The notes: a model not told the origin generated them from the letters alone. A stretch of DNA of 64,000 bases from Muribaculaceae bacterium Isolate-104 (HZI) (GCA_003762715.1 RIBJ01000032.1:62001-126000), one strand, 5' to 3'. Positions 26,972 to 35,226 are shown, counted from the stretch's first letter. Translations and numbers: made by a program.

Positions 26972-28303
26972 ATGATACACACACAGTGCATAATAAAAAA
27001 CCGGCTATCTCTTGCCGTGGCTGCCATACTGGCTTTTATGTCGCCGATTCTGCTCGGAGCATGTGCTGACGACAGCGTGAGCGCTTCGGCGGCGCATCAG
27101 CCCGAATTTTCATCCGACACTCTGTTTCTCGGCGATATATGGGCTGGCGAGCTGTCGCCCACAGCTGCCATAAGGGTTTATAACCGAAATCCGAAAGGCA
27201 TAATAATATCGTCGGTGGCTGTGACAGGTGCCGACGCACACGCCGTAAGCATAAGCGTGGACGGCAGTTCGTCCTCGTTCTCGAATGTCGAGATTCTCCG
27301 CAACGATTCCATATACATCCTTGCTGCGGCGCGTCCTGAGCATGGCGGCGAGATTGATGCCGCCATTGAACTGACAACCAACGGCGTTACGGTGTCTGTG
27401 CCGATTAAGGCGTCTGTCAAGGAGCCTGTTACAATATCCGGCGGTGTTGTCGGCTCGTCTGAGACTCTCGGCGGCGACATCCGTGTTTTCGGCGAGCTGA
27501 CAGTAGAGGCGGGGGCTACTCTCACCCTTGAGCCGGGTACTACTCTGTGGATGCACGACGGTGCGGGTATAACCGTGAACGGCGCGCTTGTAGCCGAGGC
27601 TTGCGCCGAGGCTCCGGTAGTAGTCAGAGGCGACCGCACTGGTTTTGTGGCGTCGACCATACCCTACGACATTATGCCGGGGCAGTGGAGGGGCATCACA
27701 GTGGGCGAGGGGGCGTCGCTGTCGGCGTCATTCGTGGAGATTCTTAATCCCGCCGAAGGGGTGGAGCTGCTTGAAGGAGCATCCGCAAGCATGGTCAACT
27801 GCCGTGTGTCAAACTCAAAGAGCTCGCTGATTGCTGCCGCACAGAGCGCGGAGCTAACAGCGGCGGGATGCGAGTTTGCCGAGGCAGACGGAGCGCTCGT
27901 AAGCCTTGACGGCGCGAGCGCCACTCTTGTACGCTGCACTTTGGCAAACAACTATCTGTTTTCTCTGCCGTCGGCTCCGGCGCTGGAGGGAGCGCCCGCG
28001 AGCTTCGAGGCTTTCGGTTGCATTGTCTACAAGCCGGGCTCGGAAACCTCTGCCGGATTTGAGGGCACTTTTACCCGTTGCCTGTTTGGGTCACAAGGCA
28101 GTGATGATGAAAATTTCATAGACTGTGTGTGGGGCGCTGTGCCGGGATTCATGCTCGACCTTGACAACTATCTGTTCGACTATCGGCTCGGCGATGACTC
28201 GCCTGCAAGGGAAGTGGTCAAAGAGAGCCACAGCCTTGCGCCTGCCGTGGACAGGTACGGAGTGCCGGCACCGTTTCCCGCTCCCGCAGGAGCCTACAAC
28301 TGA
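26972..28303 (+). CDS. right-handed beta-helix lipoprotein
   Basis: A 443-residue protein with a lipobox (PILLGAC). After an N-terminal Ig-like portion it has repeating beta-helix rungs: VFGELTVEAGATLTLEPGTT, MHDGAGITVNGALVAEAC and WRGITVGEGASLSASFVEI. The C-terminal part (FMLDLDNYLFDYRLGDDSP) is typical of Bacteroidetes parallel-beta-helix surface proteins. Such folds often belong to polysaccharide-binding or -cleaving proteins, but no catalytic residues were recognised. Its stop overlaps the convergent maf gene by 10 bp. Confidence 0.82.
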   Translation: MIHTQCIIKNRLSLAVAAILAFMSPILLGACADDSVSASAAHQPEFSSDTLFLGDIWAGELSPTAAIRVYNRNPKGIIISSVAVTGADAHAVSISVDGSSSSFSNVEILRNDSIYILAAARPEHGGEIDAAIELTTNGVTVSVPIKASVKEPVTISGGVVGSSETLGGDIRVFGELTVEAGATLTLEPGTTLWMHDGAGITVNGALVAEACAEAPVVVRGDRTGFVASTIPYDIMPGQWRGITVGEGASLSASFVEILNPAEGVELLEGASASMVNCRVSNSKSSLIAAAQSAELTAAGCEFAEADGALVSLDGASATLVRCTLANNYLFSLPSAPALEGAPASFEAFGCIVYKPGSETSAGFEGTFTRCLFGSQGSDDENFIDCVWGAVPGFMLDLDNYLFDYRLGDDSPAREVVKESHSLAPAVDRYGVPAPFPAPAGAYN

Positions 28304-28911
28304 CTGTCGCAGATTTCCTTAAGGAGGGTGTACAGACGGTGGAGCGGCAGCCCCATGACATTGTAGTAGCTGCCGTTTATGGAAGTGACTCCTATACAGC
28401 CTATCCACTCCTGGATGCCGTAGGAACCCGCCTTGTCAAACGGACGGCACGACGATATATACCACTCTGTCTCTTGAGCGGTGAGCGGCGCGAATGTCAC
28501 TTCGGTAACGGCTCGGAAACTTCTCATGCCTTGCGCTGTACTTACAGCCACTCCGGTCACTACCTTGTGGGTGTTGCCGCTGAGAATGCCGAGCATCTCG
28601 CGGGCATGGGCGGCGTTTTCCGGCTTGCCGAGAACGCGGTCGCCGGCTATGACAAGCGTGTCGGCTGTTATGACGAGCGCATCGCTGCCGAAACGGCAAG
28701 CCTCGCTTTTCTTCACGGCGAGGTACTCTGCAATCTCTTCGGCAGGCAGTGACGGCGGGTAGTCCTCATTGTCTACCGGTGCAGGTATCACCTCGAAGTC
28801 TACGCCAAGCATGGAAAGCAGCTCGCGGCGGCGCGGTGACCCGCTCGCAAGAATGACACGGTAGCGTCCGAGTCCCGACAGCGGAAATACTTCACACTTC
28901 TCCATCACCAT
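28294..28911 (-). CDS. maf: Maf-family nucleotide pyrophosphatase
   Basis: A 205-residue house-cleaning NTPase that hydrolyses dTTP, UTP or modified pyrimidine nucleotides. It starts with the Maf signature VILASGSPRRRELLSMLGVD, continues with DALVITADTLV and ends with the GSYGIQEWIGCIGVTSINGS motif. The start at 28911 (or 28905) overlaps the stop of the upstream HAD gene, giving translational coupling. Bacteroidales commonly keep this pair together. Confidence 0.93.
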   Translation of the reverse strand: MVMEKCEVFPLSGLGRYRVILASGSPRRRELLSMLGVDFEVIPAPVDNEDYPPSLPAEEIAEYLAVKKSEACRFGSDALVITADTLVIAGDRVLGKPENAAHAREMLGILSGNTHKVVTGVAVSTAQGMRSFRAVTEVTFAPLTAQETEWYISSCRPFDKAGSYGIQEWIGCIGVTSINGSYYNVMGLPLHRLYTLLKEICDSQL

Positions 28912-29429
28912 CCGAACGCCTCCTCGCTGTCAAGCCACAGCCCCTTGGCTTTGAGAATCTGTTCAACAAGGTCTCTGCCCACACCGTAGCCTCCGGCGGC
29001 GGGCGAGATGTATCCGGCGGCTGCCTTTATCTCCGGAGCGGCGTCGACAGGCGCTACCGGCAGCCCTACATGGCGCATGGCAGGCAGGTCGGGAATATCG
29101 TCGCCGGCATAGGCAACCTCTTCCGGTGCCAGACCGTTGTCGCTCAGCCATTTTTCCAGAACAGGCAGTTTGTTGCCCGCCTTGAGAAAAATGTCGCGGA
29201 TGCCCAGGGCTGAAAACCGTGCTTTGACAGCCTGGCAATCCGCGCCCGTGATGATTGCAAGGCACACCCCCCGCCGGGCTGCGAGCTGCAGGGCATAGCC
29301 GTCCTTGATATTTGCCATGCGCATAGGCATTCCGCAGGCATCCATGGGTATGGTGGACGGCGACAGCACCCCGTCCACATCAAACACAATCCCTTTTATC
29401 TTGGTAAGGTCGTAATTGATAGAGCTCAT
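28905..29429 (-). CDS. KdsC-like HAD phosphatase
   Basis: A 174-residue HAD phosphatase of the KdsC type (3-deoxy-D-manno-octulosonate-8-phosphate phosphatase, for lipopolysaccharide Kdo synthesis). The nucleophile motif is GIVFDVDGVLS. MRMANIKDGYALQLAARRGV and AIITGADCQAV are typical, and motif IV is YAGDDIPDLPAM. No cap domain is present. It is coupled to maf; no KdsA or KdsB gene is in the window, so the Kdo role is by homology. Confidence 0.85.
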   Translation of the reverse strand: MSSINYDLTKIKGIVFDVDGVLSPSTIPMDACGMPMRMANIKDGYALQLAARRGVCLAIITGADCQAVKARFSALGIRDIFLKAGNKLPVLEKWLSDNGLAPEEVAYAGDDIPDLPAMRHVGLPVAPVDAAPEIKAAAGYISPAAGGYGVGRDLVEQILKAKGLWLDSEEAFGW

Positions 29430-29494
29430 AATGGTTTATTTCAGGGCAAAACTATAAAAAATCCCCCGAAAAACCATTCCTTGCCATAGATTCT

Positions 29495-30289
29495 TTATCT
29501 ATCAGTGCGATAGGAATACAGGTATTTCCAGTTGTCGGGAGGTAGGGGAGCGTCTGTCGTTTTGAAGAATCTGCCTGTGCGCAACTGAAATTTTTCAGAC
29601 TCATAGAAATGGCACATGCCAATTCCGCAGTCAAGAACCGAAGCCTCGCTTTTCGGCTTGTAGTAGAAGTGGACTGTGTCGCCCTCCACAAGAGCGCGCC
29701 ATGGCTGGGAGTTGGTGGAAGACGGCGCAAGCCGCAGCATCTGCAACGACAGCCCGAAACGGCTTTCCGGAGATAGGGGAGTCTTGAAATCCCCGTCAAA
29801 GAAAAGCTCGTCAAACGGCTTTCGGTTTTTACTTCCGAGCGAAAAGCGTGTGATCTTCTCCATCATGCTCTGCTTTGCAGGAACTCCGACCGGGCAGATT
29901 ACAGTAAGTTTCTCCCCGTCGGGCCACGTCTGTCCCATGTCGAACGCCGACCCCTTGAACGTCGCGGCAATCCAGCATGTGCCCAGACCAAGCTGCCGGG
30001 CTTTCAGCACAACCTGTTCGAAACAGAATCCGGCAGAGAGAGCCGCAGCCTCGTCCGACCATATCCCGAGCAGAAAAAAATCTGTGGCACCTTTTATCAT
30101 GCCGTATGTGCTTGGCTTGTAGCCGTCCTTCATGTCGAACTCTTTAAGCCTTATGGTGACTTTGCCGCCAAACGGGTCGGTCACACCCTTGATTGCTTTT
30201 GTAAGCTCGGCTCTGTCTGTCTCCGAAATGGGTACGCCATTGAAGCTCCTGACAGACCTGCGCCCCTTTATGGCTTCTATTATGTTCAT
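29495..30289 (-). CDS. nitroreductase family protein (TM-nitroreductase type)
   Basis: From the ATG at 30289 the 264-residue protein begins with NIIEAIKGRRSVRSFNGVPI, the FMN-binding start of this family. Further typical segments are FEQVVLKARQLGLGTCWIAA and LRLAPSSTNSQPWRALV. This is the larger two-lobed nitroreductase form, only distantly similar to the one at 9750. The frame continues upstream to 30409 but crosses the promoter at 30343. It sits 3' of the cupin gene on the same strand but has its own promoter. Confidence 0.87.
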   Translation of the reverse strand: MNIIEAIKGRRSVRSFNGVPISETDRAELTKAIKGVTDPFGGKVTIRLKEFDMKDGYKPSTYGMIKGATDFFLLGIWSDEAAALSAGFCFEQVVLKARQLGLGTCWIAATFKGSAFDMGQTWPDGEKLTVICPVGVPAKQSMMEKITRFSLGSKNRKPFDELFFDGDFKTPLSPESRFGLSLQMLRLAPSSTNSQPWRALVEGDTVHFYYKPKSEASVLDCGIGMCHFYESEKFQLRTGRFFKTTDAPLPPDNWKYLYSYRTDR

Positions 30290-30342
30290 GTAGCTGCTCT
30301 TTTGATAATGCAACGTAGATTGTAATGTATGATTGCTATCCG

Positions 30343-30350
30343 CAAATGTA
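30343..30350 (-). promoter_or_regulatory. -7 box of the nitroreductase gene
   Basis: TACATTTG on the minus strand, 54 nt upstream of the ATG at 30289. Confidence 0.5.
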
Positions 30351-30389
30351 CTATTTTTTGTTGAAAGCTCTTTTTTCAAAAGTGTGCAT

Positions 30390-30803
30390 CTAACCGAGCA
30401 GGCTTTCACGCTCGGTTATCTCGGCATCCGTCATTGTATAATTGCCGAGGCTGTGTTCTTTTGCCTGTATGCAGATATAGGTCATTGCTTCTGTTGATGT
30501 ACACTTGAGGTTGCGGTCGCAGTTGGTCGACACTCGGACGACAGAACCTTCAGCTATATCAAAAACGGTGTCATCGACCTGAAATTTCCCTGCTCCGGAG
30601 AGAATTATGTAGTTTTCCTCGTTAGCCTTGTGGCTGTGGAAGAATGGCACGGCGGCGCCCGAGGGCAGAGTGCCGAATGAGATTTCGCAAGAGGTAGCAT
30701 CTGTGGCTTCCTTCACGAACTGTTTCCCTTCGAAGCCACCCAGAGAGCCGATGGATGCGTGGGCGAATTTATCGCCGGAATTGAGAGTCTTGATTTCGCT
30801 CAT
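30390..30803 (-). CDS. cupin-domain protein
   Basis: A 137-residue single cupin barrel. Motif 1 is around PFFHSHKANEENYIILSG, with His and Glu metal ligands, and motif 2 is around FDIAEGSVVRVSTNCDRNL. Small cupins bind metals and often act as isomerases, dioxygenases or sensors; which applies is unknown. It is divergent from the HxlR regulator gene at 30947 across a 143-bp region holding a perfect 11-bp inverted repeat over both -7 boxes, so this is the probable regulatory target of that HxlR protein. Confidence 0.85.
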   Translation of the reverse strand: MSEIKTLNSGDKFAHASIGSLGGFEGKQFVKEATDATSCEISFGTLPSGAAVPFFHSHKANEENYIILSGAGKFQVDDTVFDIAEGSVVRVSTNCDRNLKCTSTEAMTYICIQAKEHSLGNYTMTDAEITERESLLG

Positions 30804-30827
30804 ATTTCTTGGTTTGAAATTAAACTA

Positions 30828-30875
30828 TTAACTTTGCGACAGTAAGCCGCTTTCTTTTCGATAGCGCAAAGTTAA
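30828..30875. promoter_or_regulatory. face-to-face divergent promoters within an inverted repeat
   Basis: TTAACTTTGCG (30828-30838) and its exact complement CGCAAAGTTAA (30865-30875) are 26 bp apart. Each arm contains a -7 box: + strand TAACTTTG at 30829-30836 toward the HxlR gene, minus strand TAACTTTG at 30867-30874 toward the cupin gene. The two transcripts would overlap by some 20 nt, and one dimeric repressor could cover both. Confidence 0.6.
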
Positions 30876-30901
30876 GTCGCTTTTTTGAGTCGTGCAAGAC
30901 G

Positions 30902-30934
30902 TTACTCAGGCGTAAGGCACTTACATTCTGGTAA
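30902..30934 (+). promoter_or_regulatory. tandem palindromic operator in the HxlR leader
   Basis: The pattern is TTAC-N6-GTAA-N5-TTAC-N6-GTAA (30902-30905, 30912-30915, 30921-30924, 30931-30934): two identical interrupted palindromes with a 19-bp period, 13 bp before the HxlR ATG. It is a likely autoregulatory site. Confidence 0.45.
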
Positions 30935-30946
30935 CTATTTTTGAAT

Positions 30947-31309
30947 ATGAACGCATTGCCACTGAAAGAAAATTTGAAAAAATATACGGGCATCGCATCG
31001 TGTCCTGTCAGAAACGTCATAAGTCGTTTTTCCGGCAAGTGGACCATGCTTGTACTATGCGTGCTCGCAGAGAATGAGGCAACCCGCTTTAATGAAATAG
31101 GGAGGGCTATTCCTGACATATCGCCCAAAGTACTAACGGAAACTCTGAAAAACCTTGAAGCCGATGGGCTGATTTCAAGAAAACTGTATGCCGAGATTCC
31201 TCCTAAAGTGGAGTATTCGCTGACAGATCTTGGCAAGAGTCTTATGCCGTTGCTTGGCAATCTCATTGAATGGGCTCTTGACAATTTCGATGCAATCGCC
31301 AAACATTAG
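30947..31309 (+). CDS. HxlR-family winged-helix regulator
   Basis: A 120-residue regulator from ATG 30947 (a TTG six bases earlier is less likely). HxlR signatures: SCPVRNVISRFSGKWTMLVL, RFNEIGRAIPDISPKVLTET, LKNLEADGLISRKLYAE and PPKVEYSLTDLGKSL. Members bind palindromic DNA as dimers and sense electrophiles or redox state through cysteines; Cys residues occur near residues 19 and 37. It is divergent from the cupin gene and has two operator candidates in its own leader. Confidence 0.92.
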   Translation: MNALPLKENLKKYTGIASCPVRNVISRFSGKWTMLVLCVLAENEATRFNEIGRAIPDISPKVLTETLKNLEADGLISRKLYAEIPPKVEYSLTDLGKSLMPLLGNLIEWALDNFDAIAKH

Positions 31310-31560
31310 AAAACCGCCACTATAATTTCCAGTCTTCCCCCTGATTGAATCTGCGCAGGAAAAATCACCTGACCGCTAATAGTAAACTGCGACTGATACG
31401 TGTCAAGTTCCGGTATATAAAGAGGTGTCTTCTTGTGAAAAATAATCTGCGGGCAACCGATAGGAAAGGTCAGGATGCTGAAAGGCTCATCGCCTTTCAG
31501 TACCCAATAGTAGCGCACGTAATGGCGCAGTTCCTCTCTCGGTTGATAAATCTTCATCAA
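31306..31560 (-). pseudogene. AraC-family regulator, N-terminal fragment
   Basis: Eighty-four residues (MKIYQPREELRHYVRYYWVL to QSGGRLEIIVAVF) match the N-terminal sensor domain of a Bacteroidetes AraC-type regulator. The frame stops where it meets the 3' end of the convergent HxlR gene; the C-terminal helix-turn-helix domain, about 200 residues, is missing. A deletion has probably joined the two. A second copy of the same N-terminus is at 36397-36435. Confidence 0.7.
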
Positions 31561-31563
31561 TGT

Positions 31564-32133
31564 TCAATAATCGAGCAGTCTGCCGCAGTCGTGCCAGTCC
31601 CCTATCATCTCGCCATGCTCACTTGCATTGATCAGTTTTGTCAGCCGAGAAATGAAAAGAGCGCTGTTGGCTTTATTAGCTTGTATGTTATTTATTCTTA
31701 CACGCTGGTAAAACTCTGGGAATGACCGGAAGTTTGACCAAGCCACAGGATTGGCTTCAAATTCTGTTATAATGTCAGTATCGATGATAAATTCAGCATC
31801 GAGGTCGGGACAGGCTGCCTGACCTCTGTCGGTCATCAATCCAAGTTTATCAAGGCGGCGGCATCGCTCTTTGTTCAGTTCGGTCCATCGCCCCCTTGGG
31901 GTTCGTGGTCCGAAACGCTGCAATGTAACGCCATCCACATTCTTCACCGTGGAATCTATCCATCCGAAACAAAGAGCCTCCTCAACTGCATCGAGATACC
32001 ATAATGCGCCGACAGGCGGAGTCTTGCCGCGCTTTACCGCAATCCAACATTCTTTCTCTATCGAATGGTATTTCATCAGCCATTCACGGAAACCGGCACG
32101 AGTCTTTATGTCAAGAATATTCTTCGGTGTCAT
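31564..32133 (-). CDS. YdeI/OmpD-associated family protein
   Basis: A 189-residue YdeI-like protein. Signatures: AGFREWLMKYHSIEKECWIA, EALCFGWIDS, QRFGPRTPRGRWTELNKERC, and the C-terminal WSNFRSFPEFYQRV. The family has a DUF1905/YdhG-like relationship and an unknown function. Start overlaps the preceding Sel1 gene stop (ATGA, 32130-32133). Confidence 0.85.
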   Translation of the reverse strand: MTPKNILDIKTRAGFREWLMKYHSIEKECWIAVKRGKTPPVGALWYLDAVEEALCFGWIDSTVKNVDGVTLQRFGPRTPRGRWTELNKERCRRLDKLGLMTDRGQAACPDLDAEFIIDTDIITEFEANPVAWSNFRSFPEFYQRVRINNIQANKANSALFISRLTKLINASEHGEMIGDWHDCGRLLDY

Positions 32134-32612
32134 AACAGTCCTAATTCAGCATCCCGGTTGCCTTTCTTGGCGGCAAGTCGGAAATATTTGGCGGCTTTTT
32201 TCAAATCAACCGGCACGCCTAACCCTTGGAGATACATGTTGCCGATTTCATAAAGCGCTGTGCCTATGCCGTCGGCGTATCTCTGCCAATAGCGACCGGT
32301 GCGTTCCGCCAAATGCAGGTATTGCTCCATCGCCTTTGAATAATTGACCTTGCAGCCTGTACCGTGCTTATAACAGTCTGCCAACTTCAGCATGGCGTTT
32401 ATCTCCCCCATGTCGGCACCTTTGCGATACCAGCGGAAAGCCAAGACCGGATTCTGCTTCACTCCCAGCCCCTCCATATAGGCATCTCCCATCTTAACAA
32501 AGGCTTCGTCATAATTCATAGCAGCGGCTTTCTTGAAGCAAGCAAAGGCTTTTTTATAGTCGAACAGTTCCTGATAGGCAAGCCCCATCATATACCAAGC
32601 CTCATCCTTCAT
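32130..32612 (-). CDS. Sel1-repeat protein
   Basis: A 160-residue protein of four Sel1-type helical repeats (MGDAYMEGLGVKQNPVLAFR; IGNMYLQGLGVPVDLKKAAK). Sel1 repeats mediate protein-protein contacts. No signal peptide is seen, and with an unusually short N-terminus it may be a remnant of a longer protein. It is coupled to the YdeI gene downstream and lies 42 bp from the DUF6194 gene upstream, with a perfect hairpin in the junction. Confidence 0.75.
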   Translation of the reverse strand: MKDEAWYMMGLAYQELFDYKKAFACFKKAAAMNYDEAFVKMGDAYMEGLGVKQNPVLAFRWYRKGADMGEINAMLKLADCYKHGTGCKVNYSKAMEQYLHLAERTGRYWQRYADGIGTALYEIGNMYLQGLGVPVDLKKAAKYFRLAAKKGNRDAELGLL

Positions 32613-32653
32613 GCAGAAAGGCTCGTTGCTTTCAACAATATCATTATATCGTT

Positions 32654-33166
32654 TTATCGCTGATTTAATGACAGAGGTTCTGTCATTAAATCAGATAACC
32701 GGTTCACTGTCCCGCCCATTTTTTTACCGAATTTCTCGTTCGCGTATTCGAAAGATTCAAGGATATAAGGCTTCAATGATTCAAATGTTATCTCAGACGG
32801 CGTCAAAGCGCAAATCCATCCCATCCACGCGTAAACCGGATGTGGCATAATGACATCCTTTGCGGTAAAGTCATACGGCATATCCACAACACAACCTTTA
32901 TTCGGGCGTTGTGGCAATTCAGCGAACAAAGTGCGGAATGTCTGCTTTCTGACTCCTATATTCACGCGCCACACACCATCGCGGTCAAGGCGGGAAGCCC
33001 GGTCATTGTCGCCATCCTTTTCTTTGATTGTCAATACATACACGCCACGTTTCAACACACCGCCGGGATTGTAGAAAATCCCACGCTCGCCCCAGCTGTT
33101 TACCTCTACAAGTCCTTCAAAGTTGTCAAGGCAATATTTTAGAATGTCGTCAGGTGTAATAGCCAT
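32654..33166 (-). CDS. DUF6194-family protein
   Basis: A 170-residue protein with TPDDILKYCLDNFEGLVEVN, WGERGIFYNPGGVLKRGVYV and MPHPVYAWMGWICALTPSE, which resemble the DUF6194 family. Function unknown. The last dozen codons form one side of a perfect 16-bp inverted repeat (32660-32694), so its C-terminus may have been altered by rearrangement. Confidence 0.7.
   Translation of the reverse strand: MAITPDDILKYCLDNFEGLVEVNSWGERGIFYNPGGVLKRGVYVLTIKEKDGDNDRASRLDRDGVWRVNIGVRKQTFRTLFAELPQRPNKGCVVDMPYDFTAKDVIMPHPVYAWMGWICALTPSEITFESLKPYILESFEYANEKFGKKMGGTVNRLSDLMTEPLSLNQR
32660..32694. repeat. perfect 16-bp inverted repeat with 3-nt loop
   Basis: CTGATTTAATGACAGA, loop GGT, then the exact complement. 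It spans the end of the DUF6194 coding region. No T tract follows on the minus strand, so it is not a standard terminator. Confidence 0.7.
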
Positions 33167-33183
33167 ATTTCAATCAAGATTCG

Positions 33184-33309
33184 TTAATCAACCGATACAA
33201 TTTCGTTTATCATGATAGCCTGTATCTTTTCCAGCTCAATATTTACGTCATTAAGCCGCAGAAATTCTGTATCACCACAAAGTTGCTGTAGTTGCGATTT
33301 TATATTCAT
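33184..33309 (-). CDS. small hypothetical protein (41 residues)
   Basis: An ATG-started frame reads MNIKSQLQQLCGDTEFLRLN and ends IMINEIVSVD. It fills the gap between the GNAT-fusion gene (3 bp upstream) and DUF6194 (17 bp), is predicted helical, and has the spacing of an operon gene. No family recognised; a C-terminal remnant of an older gene is also possible. Confidence 0.45.
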   Translation of the reverse strand: MNIKSQLQQLCGDTEFLRLNDVNIELEKIQAIMINEIVSVD

Positions 33310-33312
33310 GAT

Positions 33313-34296
33313 TCACTTGCGGTTCAAATGTTTGACCATTAAATAATCATGCTCTCGCTCTACGATAGTCTCAAATCCGAATCTGCGGTACATACTTACT
33401 GCATAATTGGTCTTATCGACTGACAGTGAAACCTTTTTATATCCATTCTCGCAAAGCGTGTTCAATAAGGATTCCAATAGTCGGCTGCCTATACCTATTC
33501 CACGATATTCCGGATATAGCGAAATTGCCAATTCCGGAATGGAGGCATCGACTTTGCCGTATGAACACCCAAGTCTTGACCATGCCGCACCGACAATGAC
33601 ACCGCCGATTGTTGCCACACGGCAGAAATCGCCGGTGCGCGATCCGAATCCATTCACATAAGCCCATATCATCGGTTCCTGAAGAACTATTCTCGAAACT
33701 TTCGGTGCGTCCTGCGGTTGGAATATCGCCTCATAGAGAAACTCGGTAAGCAGAGGTATTTCGTCTGACTTAATATCGCGAATTATGGCATCTGCATATT
33801 GTTCCATTTCAATGCAGTTCCACGTTTCACCAAGACATGGGTAGCTCTCGGTGTCCTGCCGTGAAACACGATGAAATCCCGCCACTTCATAGCAATGGAT
33901 GGCGGACGGATTATTTTCAAAGACACCAAGCGACACTTTTGTGGCTCCAAGCGTTTCAAAAGCATATTTTACCGCCATTGAGACAAGAGCTTTCCCTAAA
34001 CCGATACCGCGCTTTGAATCATCGACAATGACAAAGCCCAATCGTTGTTCAGTCGTATCGTCGGCAGGAGCGCGCAATGTGATGTATCCTACAATCTCAT
34101 CGCCATCTGTCATTGTCAAAGCACGCGAGCGTTGACCGTCAATATACCGCTCGTGATATGAATTCATATCTTCAGACGTTACCGGATAATGGTCATGCCT
34201 GTCCGCACACCACTGGCGCATAAGGTATTCGCTTTTCAGCCACGATGTGATTATCACAGCATCAGTCGGCTGATATGGGCGTAATGTCATACTCAT
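33313..34296 (-). CDS. tandem GNAT acetyltransferase fusion
   Basis: A 327-residue protein with two complete GNAT domains. The first (about 1-165) has the acetyl-CoA loop RGIGLGKALVSMA and the second (about 168-325) RGIGIGSRLLESL. Each is followed by the typical helix and N-x-x-A-x-x-x-Y element (NNPSAIHCYEVAGF; NYAVSMYRRFGF). Fusion of two single-domain enzymes probably arose here or in a relative by loss of a stop. Substrates unknown. Confidence 0.85.
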   Translation of the reverse strand: MSMTLRPYQPTDAVIITSWLKSEYLMRQWCADRHDHYPVTSEDMNSYHERYIDGQRSRALTMTDGDEIVGYITLRAPADDTTEQRLGFVIVDDSKRGIGLGKALVSMAVKYAFETLGATKVSLGVFENNPSAIHCYEVAGFHRVSRQDTESYPCLGETWNCIEMEQYADAIIRDIKSDEIPLLTEFLYEAIFQPQDAPKVSRIVLQEPMIWAYVNGFGSRTGDFCRVATIGGVIVGAAWSRLGCSYGKVDASIPELAISLYPEYRGIGIGSRLLESLLNTLCENGYKKVSLSVDKTNYAVSMYRRFGFETIVEREHDYLMVKHLNRK

Positions 34297-34360
34297 TGTG
34301 GGTAGTCACGTTTTATATCTCAGATGGATTCAATAAATTCAGAGGGACACAACACTTGAC

Positions 34361-34765
34361 TTAGTCTTTGGTGAAAGAGTGGATTTCAATCAGATTTCCT
34401 TCGGGATCGGCAATGTAGCAGGTGCGTTGCCCCCAAGGCATAGTTTGAGGAGCAAATACTGATTTTGCGCCAAGGGCTGTCACCCTCGCATACTCTTCAT
34501 CTACATCGCTGAATGTCGGTACATGAAAAGCCAGTTCTACCGTGCCGTTCATTCCTTTCGGATAAGAATATTCCCACCCGGTCATTTGTTCAAAGGCTGT
34601 GCGTGGAAACATTATCAGCCACATATTGCCAAGCTGCATCCTTACATCAGGATCCTTACCGTTCCAATCAGTTTCAAAGCCCATAATGTCGCGGTAAAAT
34701 GCCACCATGCTGGCATTGTCGGTAGTAAACAGCCCGATGGTATTGAAATTAAACTTATTTGCCAT
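34361..34765 (-). CDS. VOC-family (glyoxalase-like) protein
   Basis: A 134-residue vicinal-oxygen-chelate protein made of two beta-alpha-beta-beta-beta modules. It begins FNTIGLFTTDNASMVAFYRD and ends GQRTCYIADPEGNLIEIHSF, where the Glu in NLIEIH is a metal-ligand position. Family members include glyoxalase, dioxygenases and antibiotic-binding proteins. It lies 5 bp behind an HxlR gene, so a regulator-enzyme operon is likely. Confidence 0.88.
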   Translation of the reverse strand: MANKFNFNTIGLFTTDNASMVAFYRDIMGFETDWNGKDPDVRMQLGNMWLIMFPRTAFEQMTGWEYSYPKGMNGTVELAFHVPTFSDVDEEYARVTALGAKSVFAPQTMPWGQRTCYIADPEGNLIEIHSFTKD

Positions 34766-34770
34766 AGTTA

Positions 34771-35121
34771 TCAGTTTGCATTTTGTCGGTTCATCATTAT
34801 CTGTTCAAAATTATCGCGTCCCCAGTTGAGCAGAGCTTCGACATGAGGCAGAAGCGTTTTGCCGAAGTTCGTCACAGAGTATTCCGTGCGGGGAGGAACA
34901 TCCGGAAAGAGTTCGCGACTGATTATGCCGTCAGTGGTCAGTTGACGAAGCACTTGCGACAGCACCTTTTCCGAGACCGACGGGATGTTGCGGTACAGTT
35001 CGTTGAAGCGCACCGGCTCGTTCTCGGAAATCTTTACGAGAACAACCAGTGCCCACTTGTTGCCCAGCCATTCGAGCATCGGAGCCGCCTTGCAATATTC
35101 GTAGTCAAGTTTTTTAGCCAT
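34771..35121 (-). CDS. HxlR-family winged-helix regulator (second)
   Basis: A 116-residue HxlR protein: AAPMLEWLGNKWALVVLVKI, RFNELYRNIPSVSEKVLSQV, LRQLTTDGIISRELFPDVPP, RTEYSVTNFGKTLL. Its conserved N-terminal Cys is in EYCKAAP. It heads the VOC operon and is divergent from the truncated radical SAM frame at 35257; the intergenic DNA includes a repeat of GGGTAAG-type sequences (AGGTAAGGG and TGGGTAAGT, 35166-35193) that may be its operator. Confidence 0.9.
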   Translation of the reverse strand: MAKKLDYEYCKAAPMLEWLGNKWALVVLVKISENEPVRFNELYRNIPSVSEKVLSQVLRQLTTDGIISRELFPDVPPRTEYSVTNFGKTLLPHVEALLNWGRDNFEQIMMNRQNAN

Positions 35122-35218
35122 AACCGAGGTTGCAAAAACGACTGATTACGAGCAATACAAACTTTTAGGTAAGGGTCAAACCCTTGGGTAAGTCATTGCT
35201 TCCACGCTGATAATCATC

Positions 35219-35226
35219 TAATTTTG
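35219..35226 (+). promoter_or_regulatory. -7 box ahead of the truncated radical SAM gene
   Basis: TAATTTTG, 31 nt before the ATG at 35257, so the promoter of the broken gene has survived. Confidence 0.45.
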
